NCBI RefSeq assembly: GCF_009796765.1
Contig: NZ_CP047023.1
Span: 3,207,501 to 3,271,500 of the forward strand
Length of the DNA stretch: 64,000 nt
From: Paraglaciecola sp. L3A3
GTDB lineage: Bacteria; Pseudomonadota; Gammaproteobacteria; Enterobacterales; Alteromonadaceae
Direction of reading: 5' to 3'
Below the pieces are notes generated by a model. The model had not been told where the DNA came from and did no database searches. It saw only the letters and a list, made by a program, of their open reading frames with translations. Shown one piece after another: positions 9,458 to 18,886 of this stretch (positions within the stretch are counted from its first letter, which is position 1; the number at the start of each line of letters is the position of its first letter). Both the position numbers and the translations under genes were made by a program.

Positions 9458-11578
9458 TTATTCGTTACCTTCAGCAGGCGCTTCTGCTGGTGCTGGTTTT
9501 TCGATTAAGTCTTTTATGCTTAAACGAACACGGTTTTGACGGTCAATTTCAACTACTTTCACGTCTAGGATTTGGCCTTCTTCTAAGAAGTCAGATACCT
9601 TGTTAACACGTTCGTGAGCGATTTGAGAAATATGCACTAACCCTTCTTTACCAGGTAATATTTCAACAAATGCACCGAAATCTACGATACGAGTCACTTT
9701 ACCTGAGTAAGTTTTGCCGGCTTCAACTTCAGCAGTCACTTGCTCAATTTTAGAGATGGCAATTTCAGCTTTAGCTAGTTCAGTAGCGAAGATCTTAATA
9801 GTACCGTCATCTTCGATTTCGATATTACATTCAGAAGCTTCGGTGATAGCACGGATCATCGCGCCACCTTTACCAATTACGTCACGGATTTTATCTGTTT
9901 CTACTTTCATTGTATAAATACGTGGAGCAAACTCAGACATTTCTTCACGGTGACCAGCAATCGCTTGGTCCATTACACCTAAAATATGCAAACGTGCTTC
10001 TTTCGCTTGTTTAAGCGCGACTTGCATGATTTCTTTAGTGATACCTTCAATCTTGATATCCATTTGTAGAGCAGTAATACCACCAGTAGTACCGGCTACT
10101 TTAAAGTCCATGTCACCTAAGTGATCTTCGTCACCAAGAATGTCAGAAAGAACCACAAAATTTTCATCATTTTTCACAAGGCCCATTGCAATACCAGCAA
10201 CAGATGCCTTGATAGGTACACCAGCATCCATCAATGCTAAAGAAGTACCACAAACAGAGGCCATTGAAGACGAACCATTTGATTCAGTGATTTCAGATAC
10301 AACACGTACTACGTATGGGAAATCTTTCTCAGACGGCATTACCGCTTGAATACCACGTTTTGCTAAACGACCATGGCCGATTTCGCGACGCTTAGGTGAA
10401 CCAACAAAACCAGTCTCGCCCACACAGTATGGAGGGAAGTTATAATGCAACATGAAACGGCTATCAGTTTTACCGTTTAAGCCATCAATCATTTGTGCGT
10501 CACGTTCTGTACCTAAGGTAGCAGCTACGATTGCTTGAGTTTCACCACGAGTGAACAAAGCAGAACCGTGAGTACGTGGTAACAAACCAGTGGCGACGTC
10601 TAGAGCACGGATCATCGCAGGATCACGACCATCAATACGCGGTTGACCAGCAAGAATACGTGAACGTACAACATCACTTTCTAGTTCGTGAACTAATTCA
10701 GATACTTCTTTAGCACTTTGCTCTTCATCAGCAGCAGTTATTTCAGCAACTGTTTTTTCTGTTAACGCAACGATAGCGTCTTTACGCTCCATCTTGTCAG
10801 AAATTTGGTAAGCTTCAGTGATACCTGCTTCTGCAAGTTCTTTGATTTTAGCTTTAAGAGCAGTGTTTTCTTCAACAGCTTGCCAATTCCAAGAAGGAGT
10901 ATTGACTTCAGCAGCAAACTCACTTACCGCGCCAATGACTGTTTGTAATTGCTCATGGCCGTACATTACCGCACCAAGCATCACTTCTTCAGATAAAATA
11001 TCGGCTTCAGATTCAACCATCAATACTGCACCTTCAGTACCAGCAACGACTAGGTCTAACTGGCTATCTTCAAGTTCAGAAGTACGAGTGTTTAATACAT
11101 ATTGTTCATCTTTATAACCAACACGTGCTGCACCGATAGGACCATTAAAAGGCATACCAGAAATAGCAAGAGCGGCAGAAGTACCAATAAGAGAGATAAT
11201 ATCGGTAGGAATTTCTGGGTTAGCAGAAACTACAGTTACAATAATTTGTACTTCGTTCATAAACCCATTTGGGAATAAAGGACGAATTGGACGGTCAATC
11301 AAACGCGAAGTTAATGTTTCGTACTCAGAAGGACGACCTTCACGTTTGAAGAATCCACCAGGAATTTTACCTGCAGCGTAAGTACGCTCTTGATAATTCA
11401 CTGTTAGTGGGAAGAAATCTTGACCAGGTTTAGTGTCTTTTTTACCAACCACAGAAACTAATACACTTGTATCGTCCATGCTTGCTAATACAGCGGCTGT
11501 AGCTTGACGAGCAATTACGCCAGTTTCAAGAGTGACAGTATGCTGACCATACTGAAAAGATTTAGTAATAGGAGTCAT
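9458..11578 (-). CDS. pnp: Polyribonucleotide nucleotidyltransferase (PNPase)
   Basis: The 706-residue protein is a standard-length PNPase, the trimeric phosphorolytic 3'-5' exoribonuclease of the RNA degradosome. Two RNase PH-like halves fill about residues 1-550. A KH domain follows from about 552, with VIGKGG near 567-572. An S1 domain starts at about 621 ([20 protein letters not shown]), and a short acidic tail ends the protein. The usual partner rpsO is not upstream: the 300 bases before the start contain no S15 frame and the next gene is divergent. A small leader hairpin lies just ahead of the start. Confidence 0.98.
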   Translation of the reverse strand: MTPITKSFQYGQHTVTLETGVIARQATAAVLASMDDTSVLVSVVGKKDTKPGQDFFPLTVNYQERTYAAGKIPGGFFKREGRPSEYETLTSRLIDRPIRPLFPNGFMNEVQIIVTVVSANPEIPTDIISLIGTSAALAISGMPFNGPIGAARVGYKDEQYVLNTRTSELEDSQLDLVVAGTEGAVLMVESEADILSEEVMLGAVMYGHEQLQTVIGAVSEFAAEVNTPSWNWQAVEENTALKAKIKELAEAGITEAYQISDKMERKDAIVALTEKTVAEITAADEEQSAKEVSELVHELESDVVRSRILAGQPRIDGRDPAMIRALDVATGLLPRTHGSALFTRGETQAIVAATLGTERDAQMIDGLNGKTDSRFMLHYNFPPYCVGETGFVGSPKRREIGHGRLAKRGIQAVMPSEKDFPYVVRVVSEITESNGSSSMASVCGTSLALMDAGVPIKASVAGIAMGLVKNDENFVVLSDILGDEDHLGDMDFKVAGTTGGITALQMDIKIEGITKEIMQVALKQAKEARLHILGVMDQAIAGHREEMSEFAPRIYTMKVETDKIRDVIGKGGAMIRAITEASECNIEIEDDGTIKIFATELAKAEIAISKIEQVTAEVEAGKTYSGKVTRIVDFGAFVEILPGKEGLVHISQIAHERVNKVSDFLEEGQILDVKVVEIDRQNRVRLSIKDLIEKPAPAEAPAEGNE

Positions 11579-11885
11579 TTTTTTCCTTTAAATTAATGTC
11601 GAGTAGCACATATGGAACTACTCATTTTGCTTTTTCTATATCGCTTCTAAATGCGGCGCATAGTATAGCGGCTCAAGCCGAGTAAAAACAGTCATTTGAG
11701 AATATTCTAAAAACTTAATTATGAGATATGTGACCAGTAGCACTTAAAGGTTTATTATTTTACCAAACTCAATGCTTTTATATTTTTTCTAACTTGTGAT
11801 TTCAAGGTGTTTTCAAATTAGTCGAACCCATTATTCTGTGCTATTTTCGTTATTTATGGCTGATTAACCCAAAAAAAGGAAAAAT
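11579..11885. other. Divergent intergenic region upstream of pnp
   Basis: It holds the pnp leader hairpin and a TATACT -10-like hexamer for pnp at 11662-11667 (minus strand). Beside that lies a small palindrome, cggctcaagccg, at 11669-11680. AGGA stands before the GTG start at 11886. No rpsO or other small gene was found. Confidence 0.5.
11601..11623 (-). promoter_or_regulatory. pnp leader hairpin
   Basis: In the pnp 5' leader the arms gagtag and ctactc can pair around an 11-base loop, about 20 bases before the start codon. In enteric bacteria a leader stem-loop of pnp is cut by RNase III for self-regulation. This one is short, so an equivalent role is only possible. Confidence 0.35.
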
Positions 11886-13007
11886 GTGTCTTTGAAGGAT
11901 CAACAAATTGAAGATTTACAACGGGAATTAGAACTCACTCGCGTAGACTTTTCTACTCGCCTGCATAAATTAGAACAAAAGATTGGTTTACTGAAAAATA
12001 CTGCTGATCTCAACAGCCAAAACACAGTTACAAGCGATAGACAACAAATTGCTCCACAGTCATTAAAGTCCCACAACAAAGATATCTCTCCTGAAATACA
12101 TCTAGCCGCAATCCTGGAGGAATCGCATAAGACTCATACCCCTTCATATATTGCCTATTTTATGAGAGAAGCCAATCAACAACTCTCCAGTTTATTAGCT
12201 CCTTGTGTTCAATTTGCTTCGCCTGTGATCAATTTATATAAACATTATCAAGCAAAAAACCAAGCTCCCATTTTTGTCTTTATGTTAATTGGCATAGTAT
12301 TATTAGTTGCTGGATTTGGTTATTTAACTCAACTTTTGGTAGCTGAATTAGGCGCGGGCAGTAAAACATTACTACTGTTTATCGTCGCTTTGGCTACCAC
12401 TTTATTCGGAGCCTATTTTGCAAAACGTAACCAGTACCCAGAATTTAATTCCGTTATTATTGCCTTGGGTTTATTGCTTAACTATATAACCGTTTATATG
12501 GCTGGCAGTTTTTACCAACTTCTCCCTGATTGGTTGGTATTACTAAGCTATTTTATTATTGCCATTATGGGATTTATTTTATCCAACAAATTCGACACTA
12601 AGATTGTCAGCAGCTTATCTATAATAGGCGGGGCAGCTATTCCCTTGATATCCCAATTAGATCAGCTAGGTACTATTTATTATTTAATTGGTTTAGGCTT
12701 TATAGTGCTAACCAGTCTCTATCAAGCCAATCAGAAAAATTGGCCGTGGTTAAGTTATACCAGTATTTTTGTTACCTATTCTTGCCTAGAGTTTTTACTG
12801 CTATTTGCTTCTCACTCCACTTTTATCGCTTTATTCAGTCAAGGTTTTTACTGCTTATTTTTATATTATTTGTGTCGTTTGTTTACTTCTCAGAACAGTT
12901 TTAGTAAAGACTTTATCTTATTATCTGTGATTACCTTATTCGCCAATATTGGTATTTTATATCAAACTGAATTCAACAATCTGTGGATACTGCCTAGCCT
13001 AGCCTAG
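11886..13007 (+). CDS. DUF2339 membrane protein, N-terminal part (frameshifted)
   Basis: GTG start preceded by AGGA; the overlapping ATG at 11884 stops after three codons. The 373 residues have an N-terminal coiled coil (about 1-40) and then many hydrophobic helices, as in DUF2339 proteins, large inner-membrane proteins of unknown function. The frame ends at a TAG inside a run of the 5-base unit GCCTA. Removing one unit joins this frame exactly to the one read from 13011 on, with a continuous hydrophobic sequence (LPSLAFINLSISAYLAIHA). The joined product would be about 946 residues, normal for the family. Here the gene is either switched off, decayed or affected by a sequencing error. Confidence 0.8.
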   Translation: MSLKDQQIEDLQRELELTRVDFSTRLHKLEQKIGLLKNTADLNSQNTVTSDRQQIAPQSLKSHNKDISPEIHLAAILEESHKTHTPSYIAYFMREANQQLSSLLAPCVQFASPVINLYKHYQAKNQAPIFVFMLIGIVLLVAGFGYLTQLLVAELGAGSKTLLLFIVALATTLFGAYFAKRNQYPEFNSVIIALGLLLNYITVYMAGSFYQLLPDWLVLLSYFIIAIMGFILSNKFDTKIVSSLSIIGGAAIPLISQLDQLGTIYYLIGLGFIVLTSLYQANQKNWPWLSYTSIFVTYSCLEFLLLFASHSTFIALFSQGFYCLFLYYLCRLFTSQNSFSKDFILLSVITLFANIGILYQTEFNNLWILPSLA

Positions 13008-13010
13008 CCT
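12992..13010 (+). repeat. Pentanucleotide tandem repeat (GCCTA)3 + GCCT inside a coding region
   Basis: Three full GCCTA units plus four bases of a fourth lie inside the DUF2339 gene. The unit is not a multiple of three, so gain or loss of one copy shifts the frame. With one copy fewer the two halves of the gene read through. This is the arrangement expected of a slippage hot spot. Confidence 0.85.
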
Positions 13011-14731
13011 TTATCAATCTAAGCATTAGTGCTTACCTAGCTATCCATGCAAAGAAACAAAACTCTTATACCTGTAATTTACATATTATGTATGCCAGCA
13101 CTTGGCTGTTAGTCGCTATTATTAGCTGTTTAGTCCCCGACTATTGGGGCTTTGCTATTGCCCTAGAAGGCTTATTTATTTTATACCTAGCCTTAAAAGA
13201 AAATTACTACTCAGTGCGTATTGAAGCTTATTCATTATTGGTGTTTTCTCTGGCCCATGGGATATTTGCCATTTTTCCCTATTTTCCCGATCCCGCACTA
13301 CTCACACTACAAGGTAACTTAGTGGTTGCCAGTATTGGCGGAATAATATTTGCGAGTAGAAAAATATTAAATATTGATGCAAACAAAACTGGCTGGGAAA
13401 TTCAACTTAAGCAAAAATTAAGACCTATTGAATCAATCTGGCTGAGCCTATTCATATTATCCCTACTATGGCTTCAATTGGCTGAATGGATGGCAATAGC
13501 CCTATTACCATTACAAGTTTTGTTACTGTCTAAATCTTATAGAAAAGTCTGTAAAGTCTCAGAAGTAATGGTTTATTTAACTGGTTTAACTGTCATAGCG
13601 ATTAGCATTTTAGGGATCATAGAGGTGCAATCACTGTCGTTTAGAGATTTACCTAATTACGCTAAAACATCATTAGTTTTTGTTTTCCTAGAGTGTTGGT
13701 TATTAGCAGAATTTTACCGCCGAACTGGACGAACGGGCACACTAGCACATATAGCAGAAACTCTCAGATTGGCGTTTTATCTTATTTTACCTCTGACATT
13801 TTTACCTTCTGCTTTCAAACACTATAGCGAATTATCGGCTATTGCTGTGTGGTGTTCAGCATTGATAAGTTACCTATTAGGGCAACAAATTCAACATAGA
13901 TTGCTAAGAATTCAAGCTTTGCTTATTTTTATTCTCGCGGCAGTATATAACCTTGTTTTTACCATCGACTTTTACCAGAGTCAGTTGTTATTAAGTGTTT
14001 TAGCTAACGTAATGGGATTGACACTATTCAGTTACTTTTTAATCAAAATTCACAAGCGTCATCTTCCATTATTAGACAAAAAAATTGCATCCATTAGCCT
14101 ATATTACCTAGCCGGATGTATCGCTATCTATATGCAAGAATGGACGAATATTGTTTGGGCTGGAATAGCGACCAGTAGTTATATATTTGCTCTAACCTTA
14201 TATTTATTAAGTCATAAAATTTTAATTCGAAATCGACGTACATTGGGTTATATCAATTTCTTTAATATCTTACTGTCGTGGTTATGTAGTTCAGTCACTG
14301 GCATTGGGCAAGACATCAGTAGCAGTATATGGCTGGCTCTAAGTTTAGCTGTTTTGCTTACCTTTTTAATTAAAGCCCAATTACTTAGTCGCCTACACTT
14401 AAAATTCATCAGTAATAGTAAAATTAGCTACACTTTACTGCATATTTTATTATCTATAAATTTTGCATTTTTATTGGCTAAATGGGAGCTGGCTTTATTA
14501 ATTACCCCCTGCTTAATTTTGCAAGGAAGTTATTTATTCTTTACCCACAAACACAGTAAGTTTATTGCCAAACTTGCCCTAGCCTTTATGGCTGCAGGAT
14601 TATTAAAATTAGGAATACTTGACACTGTAAATGCCCTGTTATGGCAAAAAGTAGTACTTATGATCAGTATTGGTATATTTATGTTAGCCGCGGCATTTAT
14701 TTATCAAAAACGCATGAATCAAACAATTTAA
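13011..14731 (+). CDS. DUF2339 membrane protein, C-terminal part (frameshifted)
   Basis: This frame is open from the repeat tract at 13010 to a stop at 14731. The first internal ATG is at 13088, but no good ribosome-binding site precedes it, and the 26 codons between 13011 and 13088 continue the hydrophobic sequence of the upstream half. It contributes about 570 residues made almost wholly of transmembrane helices. It should be read as the second half of one gene broken by the GCCTA tract. Whether this half is translated by itself cannot be told. Confidence 0.7.
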
Positions 14732-14828
14732 ATACATGTCAAAAACAACAAACATCACACGTTTATATTATTTAAATGTTTCTCTGTTATACTCGAAATA
14801 TTCTTTTATATAGTGAGTTTTTGCCCGA

Positions 14829-15824
14829 ATGAAACATAAATTAAACTTACCACTTCTAATCCAAACGACACTATCTGTTTGCTTGTGCTTAATATCGACA
14901 AATAATTACGCTACAGATACACAACCATTTAATACCAGCGCTAACGAAGTCTGGCAGTTAGATCCTAGCCGTTCTGACGAATTTAATAGTCCATTTATAG
15001 ATTACGATAAGTGGATAAAAAATCCTAAGCATGTTCAAACTTGGAGCTGGGATAATGAAAATAACGCCTATCAAAAAGACGGAAACTTAACCATTCAGAT
15101 GGTGTACAACCCACATAACAGAAACATCAGTAATGCCTGCTCTCAAGGTAACTCAATTCCCAATTCTGCCTTATATTTCAAATCAGCTATGTTACAAAGT
15201 AAAGCCGCAGGTACTATCGGTTATTACGAAGCGCGAATTTTAGGCTCGAAAAAATTTCCCGGCTTTTCACCAGCCTTTTGGATGTATAGTAATTTTGATG
15301 ATACTCAATTAACTGAAGGGGCCGTCAGATACAGTGAAATTGATGTAGTCGAAATGCAACAAAGGCAAAATTTTAAGGCTGGCAACGAAAAAATAACCGA
15401 CCATAATTTACATGCAGCTTTAACCAAAAAAGATGCCAAGGCCAATTCAACAGGCCGGGATTGGCGTAGACCAGGCAAATATCATGAACAAGAAAACGTC
15501 AATGTGTTAACTGCAGATCCCGGCAAACAATTTCACGTGTATGGCGCTAAAGTGACTGAACAAGAAATTATTTGGTATGTTGATCATACAGAAGTAGGCC
15601 GTGCTGAAAATAAGTATTGGCACCAAAGACCTATGCAAGTTGCTTTATCGCTAGGTTTAAGAAAACCCTATACTGAATTTAAATGTAATGGTTTTATTCC
15701 TATTAACCCTACTTCCGATATTAAAGGTTTTCATCCAAAAGATTTCAACCAAGATCCGCCGAGTATGACGGTTGACTACGTCAGAGTATGGACAAAAAAA
15801 GAACTAAGACAAAATAATCTGTAA
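14829..15824 (+). CDS. Secreted glycoside hydrolase family 16 enzyme, probably carrageenase- or agarase-type
   Basis: The 331-residue protein has a signal peptide (about 1-28, ending NNYA) and a single GH16 domain. The catalytic signature SEIDVVEMQ places the nucleophile at Glu170, the assisting Asp172 and the acid/base Glu175. The EIDxxE spacing is the beta-bulge form seen in bacterial carrageenases, agarases and laminarinases. FSPAFWMYSN and the C-terminal SMTVDYVRVW strand are also family features. EIDVVE most recalls kappa-carrageenases, which cut the galactan chains of red algae, but the substrate cannot be fixed by reading. It stands alone here; a sulfatase that could act on the same polymers is 14 kb away. 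Confidence 0.85.
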   Translation: MKHKLNLPLLIQTTLSVCLCLISTNNYATDTQPFNTSANEVWQLDPSRSDEFNSPFIDYDKWIKNPKHVQTWSWDNENNAYQKDGNLTIQMVYNPHNRNISNACSQGNSIPNSALYFKSAMLQSKAAGTIGYYEARILGSKKFPGFSPAFWMYSNFDDTQLTEGAVRYSEIDVVEMQQRQNFKAGNEKITDHNLHAALTKKDAKANSTGRDWRRPGKYHEQENVNVLTADPGKQFHVYGAKVTEQEIIWYVDHTEVGRAENKYWHQRPMQVALSLGLRKPYTEFKCNGFIPINPTSDIKGFHPKDFNQDPPSMTVDYVRVWTKKELRQNNL

Positions 15825-15836
15825 TCTCTAAATAGT

Positions 15837-15871
15837 GCTTTTAAGCTCAATCTAAAACCGAGCTTAAAAGC
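15837..15871. terminator. Hairpin between convergent GH16 and lipoprotein genes
   Basis: A 12-base perfect stem (gcttttaagctc / gagcttaaaagc) with an 11-base loop sits between two convergent stop codons. It lacks a strong U run, but its position suggests a shared transcription end. Confidence 0.6.
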
Positions 15872-15876
15872 GAATA

Positions 15877-16200
15877 TTATCTAGCTCTACAAGTTATCGC
15901 TGCCATACGGCCTATTTCTAAGGTAAGTTCATTACCTTTACCACGAATACTCACTTTCATATTTGTATAATAATAACCTGAAGCAGAAGGTTCTTGTTTT
16001 AGCTCAGTCACTTGTCCTTCACGTATTAATTCAGCTAATTCTTGCTCTTTATAAAAATGAACTAAAATAGGCTGACCTCGTTCGCAATCATAAGTCACCT
16101 CGTAATACTCTTGCTCGCTGGTCATTTCTGTAGACTGACCACAAGCAGTCAAAACCATCGAAACTATCAACAAAATATATTTTTTATGAAAACGAAACAT
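15877..16200 (-). CDS. MliC-like lipoprotein (putative C-type lysozyme inhibitor)
   Basis: The 107-residue product has a lipoprotein signal peptide with lipobox LTAC and lipidated Cys20. The mature part resembles the MliC family: a YDCERG start, a central PSASGYYYTN segment (the SASG loop that enters the lysozyme active site in MliC) and a C-terminal cysteine (ITCRAR) that could bridge to the first one. MliC proteins protect Gram-negative cells from lysozyme. The usual tryptophan of the WxKG motif is replaced (IRGKG), so the match is good but not perfect. Confidence 0.65.
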   Translation of the reverse strand: MFRFHKKYILLIVSMVLTACGQSTEMTSEQEYYEVTYDCERGQPILVHFYKEQELAELIREGQVTELKQEPSASGYYYTNMKVSIRGKGNELTLEIGRMAAITCRAR

Positions 16201-16366
16201 TAATTTTCCTGTTTTTAGATAGGTGTATCAGCTTACATTATTCAGATTTTACACATTACCAATAGCGAGTTGCCAACAATATCAATTTTATTAATTCTTG
16301 AATAAGTCAACAAAACTGTGCTCAGATAGCACCTATACCAGCCAATAGTACAAAAAAGGACTAAAC

Positions 16367-18169
16367 TTGAGCGATCCCATTATTTTGTTAGTAGCAGTAG
16401 GGCTTATCTCTATCGCTTGCCAATTTTTTGCATACAAAGTTAAACTGCCAGCCATATTACCCCTTTTAATTGCCGGTTTATTGGTTGGCCCAGTCGCTGG
16501 GTTCATTGATCCAGACTTGTTATTGGGGGATTTATTGTTCCCCATTGTGTCTTTGTCTGTGGCTATTATCTTATTTGAAGGGGCACTGACCCTAAAAATG
16601 GGTGATCTCAGTGGACATGGCTCTATGGTGCGTAATATGTGTACCATAGGAGCTTTAGTGACTTGGGTTATTGTCGCTCCCCTAGCCCATTTTGCTTTGG
16701 GCATGTCTTGGCAAATGGCGTTTTTATTTGGAGCAATAGTTACTGTCACTGGGCCTACCGTTATCGTCCCTATGCTTCGCACCGTCAGACCAAACAGTAA
16801 AATATCCAATATTTTACGCTGGGAAGGGATAATAATCGATCCTGTTGGGGCATTACTGGCTGTATTAGTATTTGAATATATTATTTCTACTCAAGATGCT
16901 TTAAGCCATACCTTATTTGCTTTTGCCTTAACGGTTTCTGTAGGGGTCGGGTTTGGCGCGTTTTTTGGTTATGTTATGGGACTATTATTGAGAAATAATG
17001 TGATCCCTCATTATCTTATTAATACAGCTGTGCTTACCATAATGTTAGGTGCCTTTGAAGGATCTAATATGATTGCTCACGAATCAGGTTTATTGACTGT
17101 GACCATAATGGGTATGTGGTTAGCCAATATGAAAAGAGTTGATGTTGAAGGTATATTAGAGTTCAAAGAAACATTGAGTGTCTTATTAATATCGGGCTTG
17201 TTTATTCTGTTAGCATCACGTATTGAACTCAGTGCAATTTTAAATTTGGGATGGGGCTCAATACTGGTATTAATTGGGATTGTTTTTATAGCCCGCCCTA
17301 TTTCAGTCATCATCTCATCCTTAGGCACAGGTTTAAAATGGCAAGAAATAGCATTGCTTAGCTGGATAGCACCAAGAGGAATTGTTGCTGCAGCTGTGTC
17401 GGCATTATTTGCTTTAAAGCTTGAAGCATTAAATTATGCACAAGTTGACCTACTCGTACCTATGGTATTTTTAGTGATTATTTGTACCGTAGTATTACAA
17501 AGCTTAACGGCCGTGCAGGTAACAAAATATTTAGGTCTTCGAGCTCCCCCACCTTATGGCTTTTTAATGTTTGGTGGCGGTATTTTTGCTCGTAAATTTG
17601 CCAAAGAGTTACTTAAGCAAGAGGTGACAGTATGTATTGCCGATACTAACTGGGAAAGTATAAGCATTGCCCGCATGGAGGGTATTCCTAATTATTTTGG
17701 TAATCCTATATCAGATCATGCTTCTCGTACTATGGATTTATCTTTATACGGCACAGTGTTGGTTATGTCGCCTTACAAACAACTTAATCCACTAGTGACT
17801 TATCATTTTGAGCATCAACTAGGCAAAGGTTCAGTGTTAGGGTTAAGTAACAATGAAACCAAAAAACTCACTAGCCATCAAGTCTCTGAGTCCTATGCGA
17901 AAAAGTTAGGACTGTTTGCTGAAAATATCAGTTATGGCAAACTCACCGGCTATCTAACAAAAGGAGCCATAATTAAAACCACGCGTATTTCAGATGAGTT
18001 TTCTTTCGAAGATTACCTAGAAGAATATAATGGCCAACTATTACCTTTGTGTGCCATCGACCCCAAAGGGCGAGTAAACATGTATACCACTTCGAATAAA
18101 ATTATTCCAAAAGCAGATTGGCGGATAGTCAGTTTGATTAAAGCCAATAACGAAGAAGATAAAAATTAA
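16367..18169 (+). CDS. CPA1-family sodium:proton antiporter with a C-terminal TrkA_N-like domain
   Basis: The 600-residue protein has about twelve transmembrane helices (residues 1-385) with family features: the early LPAILPLLIAGLLVGP and the ion-site region around GAIVTVTGPTVIVPML. A C-terminal cytoplasmic part (about 395-520) looks like a Rossmann-type TrkA_N domain (PYGFLMFGGGIFARKFAKEL). It should exchange Na+ or K+ for protons across the inner membrane. The start is a TTG codon with AAAAAAGGA seven bases upstream. A clear intrinsic terminator follows the stop. Confidence 0.88.
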   Translation: MSDPIILLVAVGLISIACQFFAYKVKLPAILPLLIAGLLVGPVAGFIDPDLLLGDLLFPIVSLSVAIILFEGALTLKMGDLSGHGSMVRNMCTIGALVTWVIVAPLAHFALGMSWQMAFLFGAIVTVTGPTVIVPMLRTVRPNSKISNILRWEGIIIDPVGALLAVLVFEYIISTQDALSHTLFAFALTVSVGVGFGAFFGYVMGLLLRNNVIPHYLINTAVLTIMLGAFEGSNMIAHESGLLTVTIMGMWLANMKRVDVEGILEFKETLSVLLISGLFILLASRIELSAILNLGWGSILVLIGIVFIARPISVIISSLGTGLKWQEIALLSWIAPRGIVAAAVSALFALKLEALNYAQVDLLVPMVFLVIICTVVLQSLTAVQVTKYLGLRAPPPYGFLMFGGGIFARKFAKELLKQEVTVCIADTNWESISIARMEGIPNYFGNPISDHASRTMDLSLYGTVLVMSPYKQLNPLVTYHFEHQLGKGSVLGLSNNETKKLTSHQVSESYAKKLGLFAENISYGKLTGYLTKGAIIKTTRISDEFSFEDYLEEYNGQLLPLCAIDPKGRVNMYTTSNKIIPKADWRIVSLIKANNEEDKN

Positions 18170-18175
18170 CAGGGT

Positions 18176-18205
18176 AGGCTCACATCATGTGCTGTGAGCC
18201 TTTTT
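18176..18205 (+). terminator. Intrinsic terminator of the antiporter gene
   Basis: A 9-base perfect stem (aggctcaca / tgtgagcct) with an 8-base loop is followed by a run of five T, seven bases after the antiporter stop. Confidence 0.9.
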
Positions 18206-18228
18206 CTAAACATGGCTAAGTTACGAAT

Positions 18229-18798
18229 TTACCAGTTCAAATCATCTGGAATTTCATAATCACCATACCAATCGTCTTCTTCACTGCTTTTTTGATCTTC
18301 AGCACTGATATTATCGGCTCGATAAACCACACTAGATTCGTCTCTCTCAGCAATTTTATTAGCTACAGGCATAGGCACTAATTCATAACCAGCGCCTAAC
18401 TTAACCACAGCCAACTTACCTTGAGTAATTTGTTTTTGTACCGCAGGGCTAACATACATACGTTTAATCAATGTGCCATCGGTGAAGTTACACACCACAT
18501 CTTCTTGGCCTTTTGAACCGCCAGTTTTACGTTGTTTATTGGCTTCAATGAGTTGTTTTATTTGCGCAACAATAGCCTTTTTTTCAGCTTCTAGCTTAGC
18601 TTGTTGGTTTAATTCTCTGTCTTTAGCTTTTTTTGCTTCAGCCACTTTTTCAGCCGCTAATTTAGCTTCATTGGTTTCAACAAGATTGTGTTTTTGTTTG
18701 GCTTTGGCCTGCTTATGCTTTTGTTGCCTAACTTGTTTAGCTTTTTTCTTATCCGCTAAACCCGCTTTAAGTAATTGTTCTTGAAGAGAAAGTGCCAT
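18229..18798 (-). CDS. DUF2058 family protein (YaiL-like)
   Basis: The 189-residue cytoplasmic protein has a very basic, lysine- and alanine-rich coiled N-terminal half (about 10-95), a conserved globular segment (CNFTDGTLIKRMYVSP to GAGYELVPMPVA) and an acidic tail ending DDLNW. This is the pattern of the DUF2058 (YaiL) family, often annotated as nucleoid-associated. Its exact role is unknown. It is downstream of topA on the same strand, with a hairpin in between. Confidence 0.85.
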   Translation of the reverse strand: MALSLQEQLLKAGLADKKKAKQVRQQKHKQAKAKQKHNLVETNEAKLAAEKVAEAKKAKDRELNQQAKLEAEKKAIVAQIKQLIEANKQRKTGGSKGQEDVVCNFTDGTLIKRMYVSPAVQKQITQGKLAVVKLGAGYELVPMPVANKIAERDESSVVYRADNISAEDQKSSEEDDWYGDYEIPDDLNW

Positions 18799-18844
18799 AG
18801 TTTTATGCCATATTAAAATTGAAATTTTTTAAATTTAAATAAAT

Positions 18845-18864
18845 ACGGCAGCGTTAGCTGCCGT
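18845..18864 (-). terminator. Hairpin after topA
   Basis: An 8-base perfect stem (acggcagc / gctgccgt) with a GTTA loop lies 22 bases beyond the topA stop, followed on the minus strand by AT-rich sequence (ATTTATTT). It is probably the topA terminator, though the U run is interrupted. Confidence 0.65.
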
Positions 18865-18886
18865 TATGAGAGGATAAATAAAATCT

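Noticed and set aside
13088..14731. Second half of the DUF2339 locus as an independent gene starting at 13088
   Set aside because: No good ribosome-binding site precedes that ATG, and the open frame upstream of it continues the protein back to the repeat tract.
16333..16809. Long minus-strand frame opposite the antiporter
   Set aside because: It is antisense to a clearly conserved transporter and has low-complexity Pro/Thr/Asn content typical of shadows.
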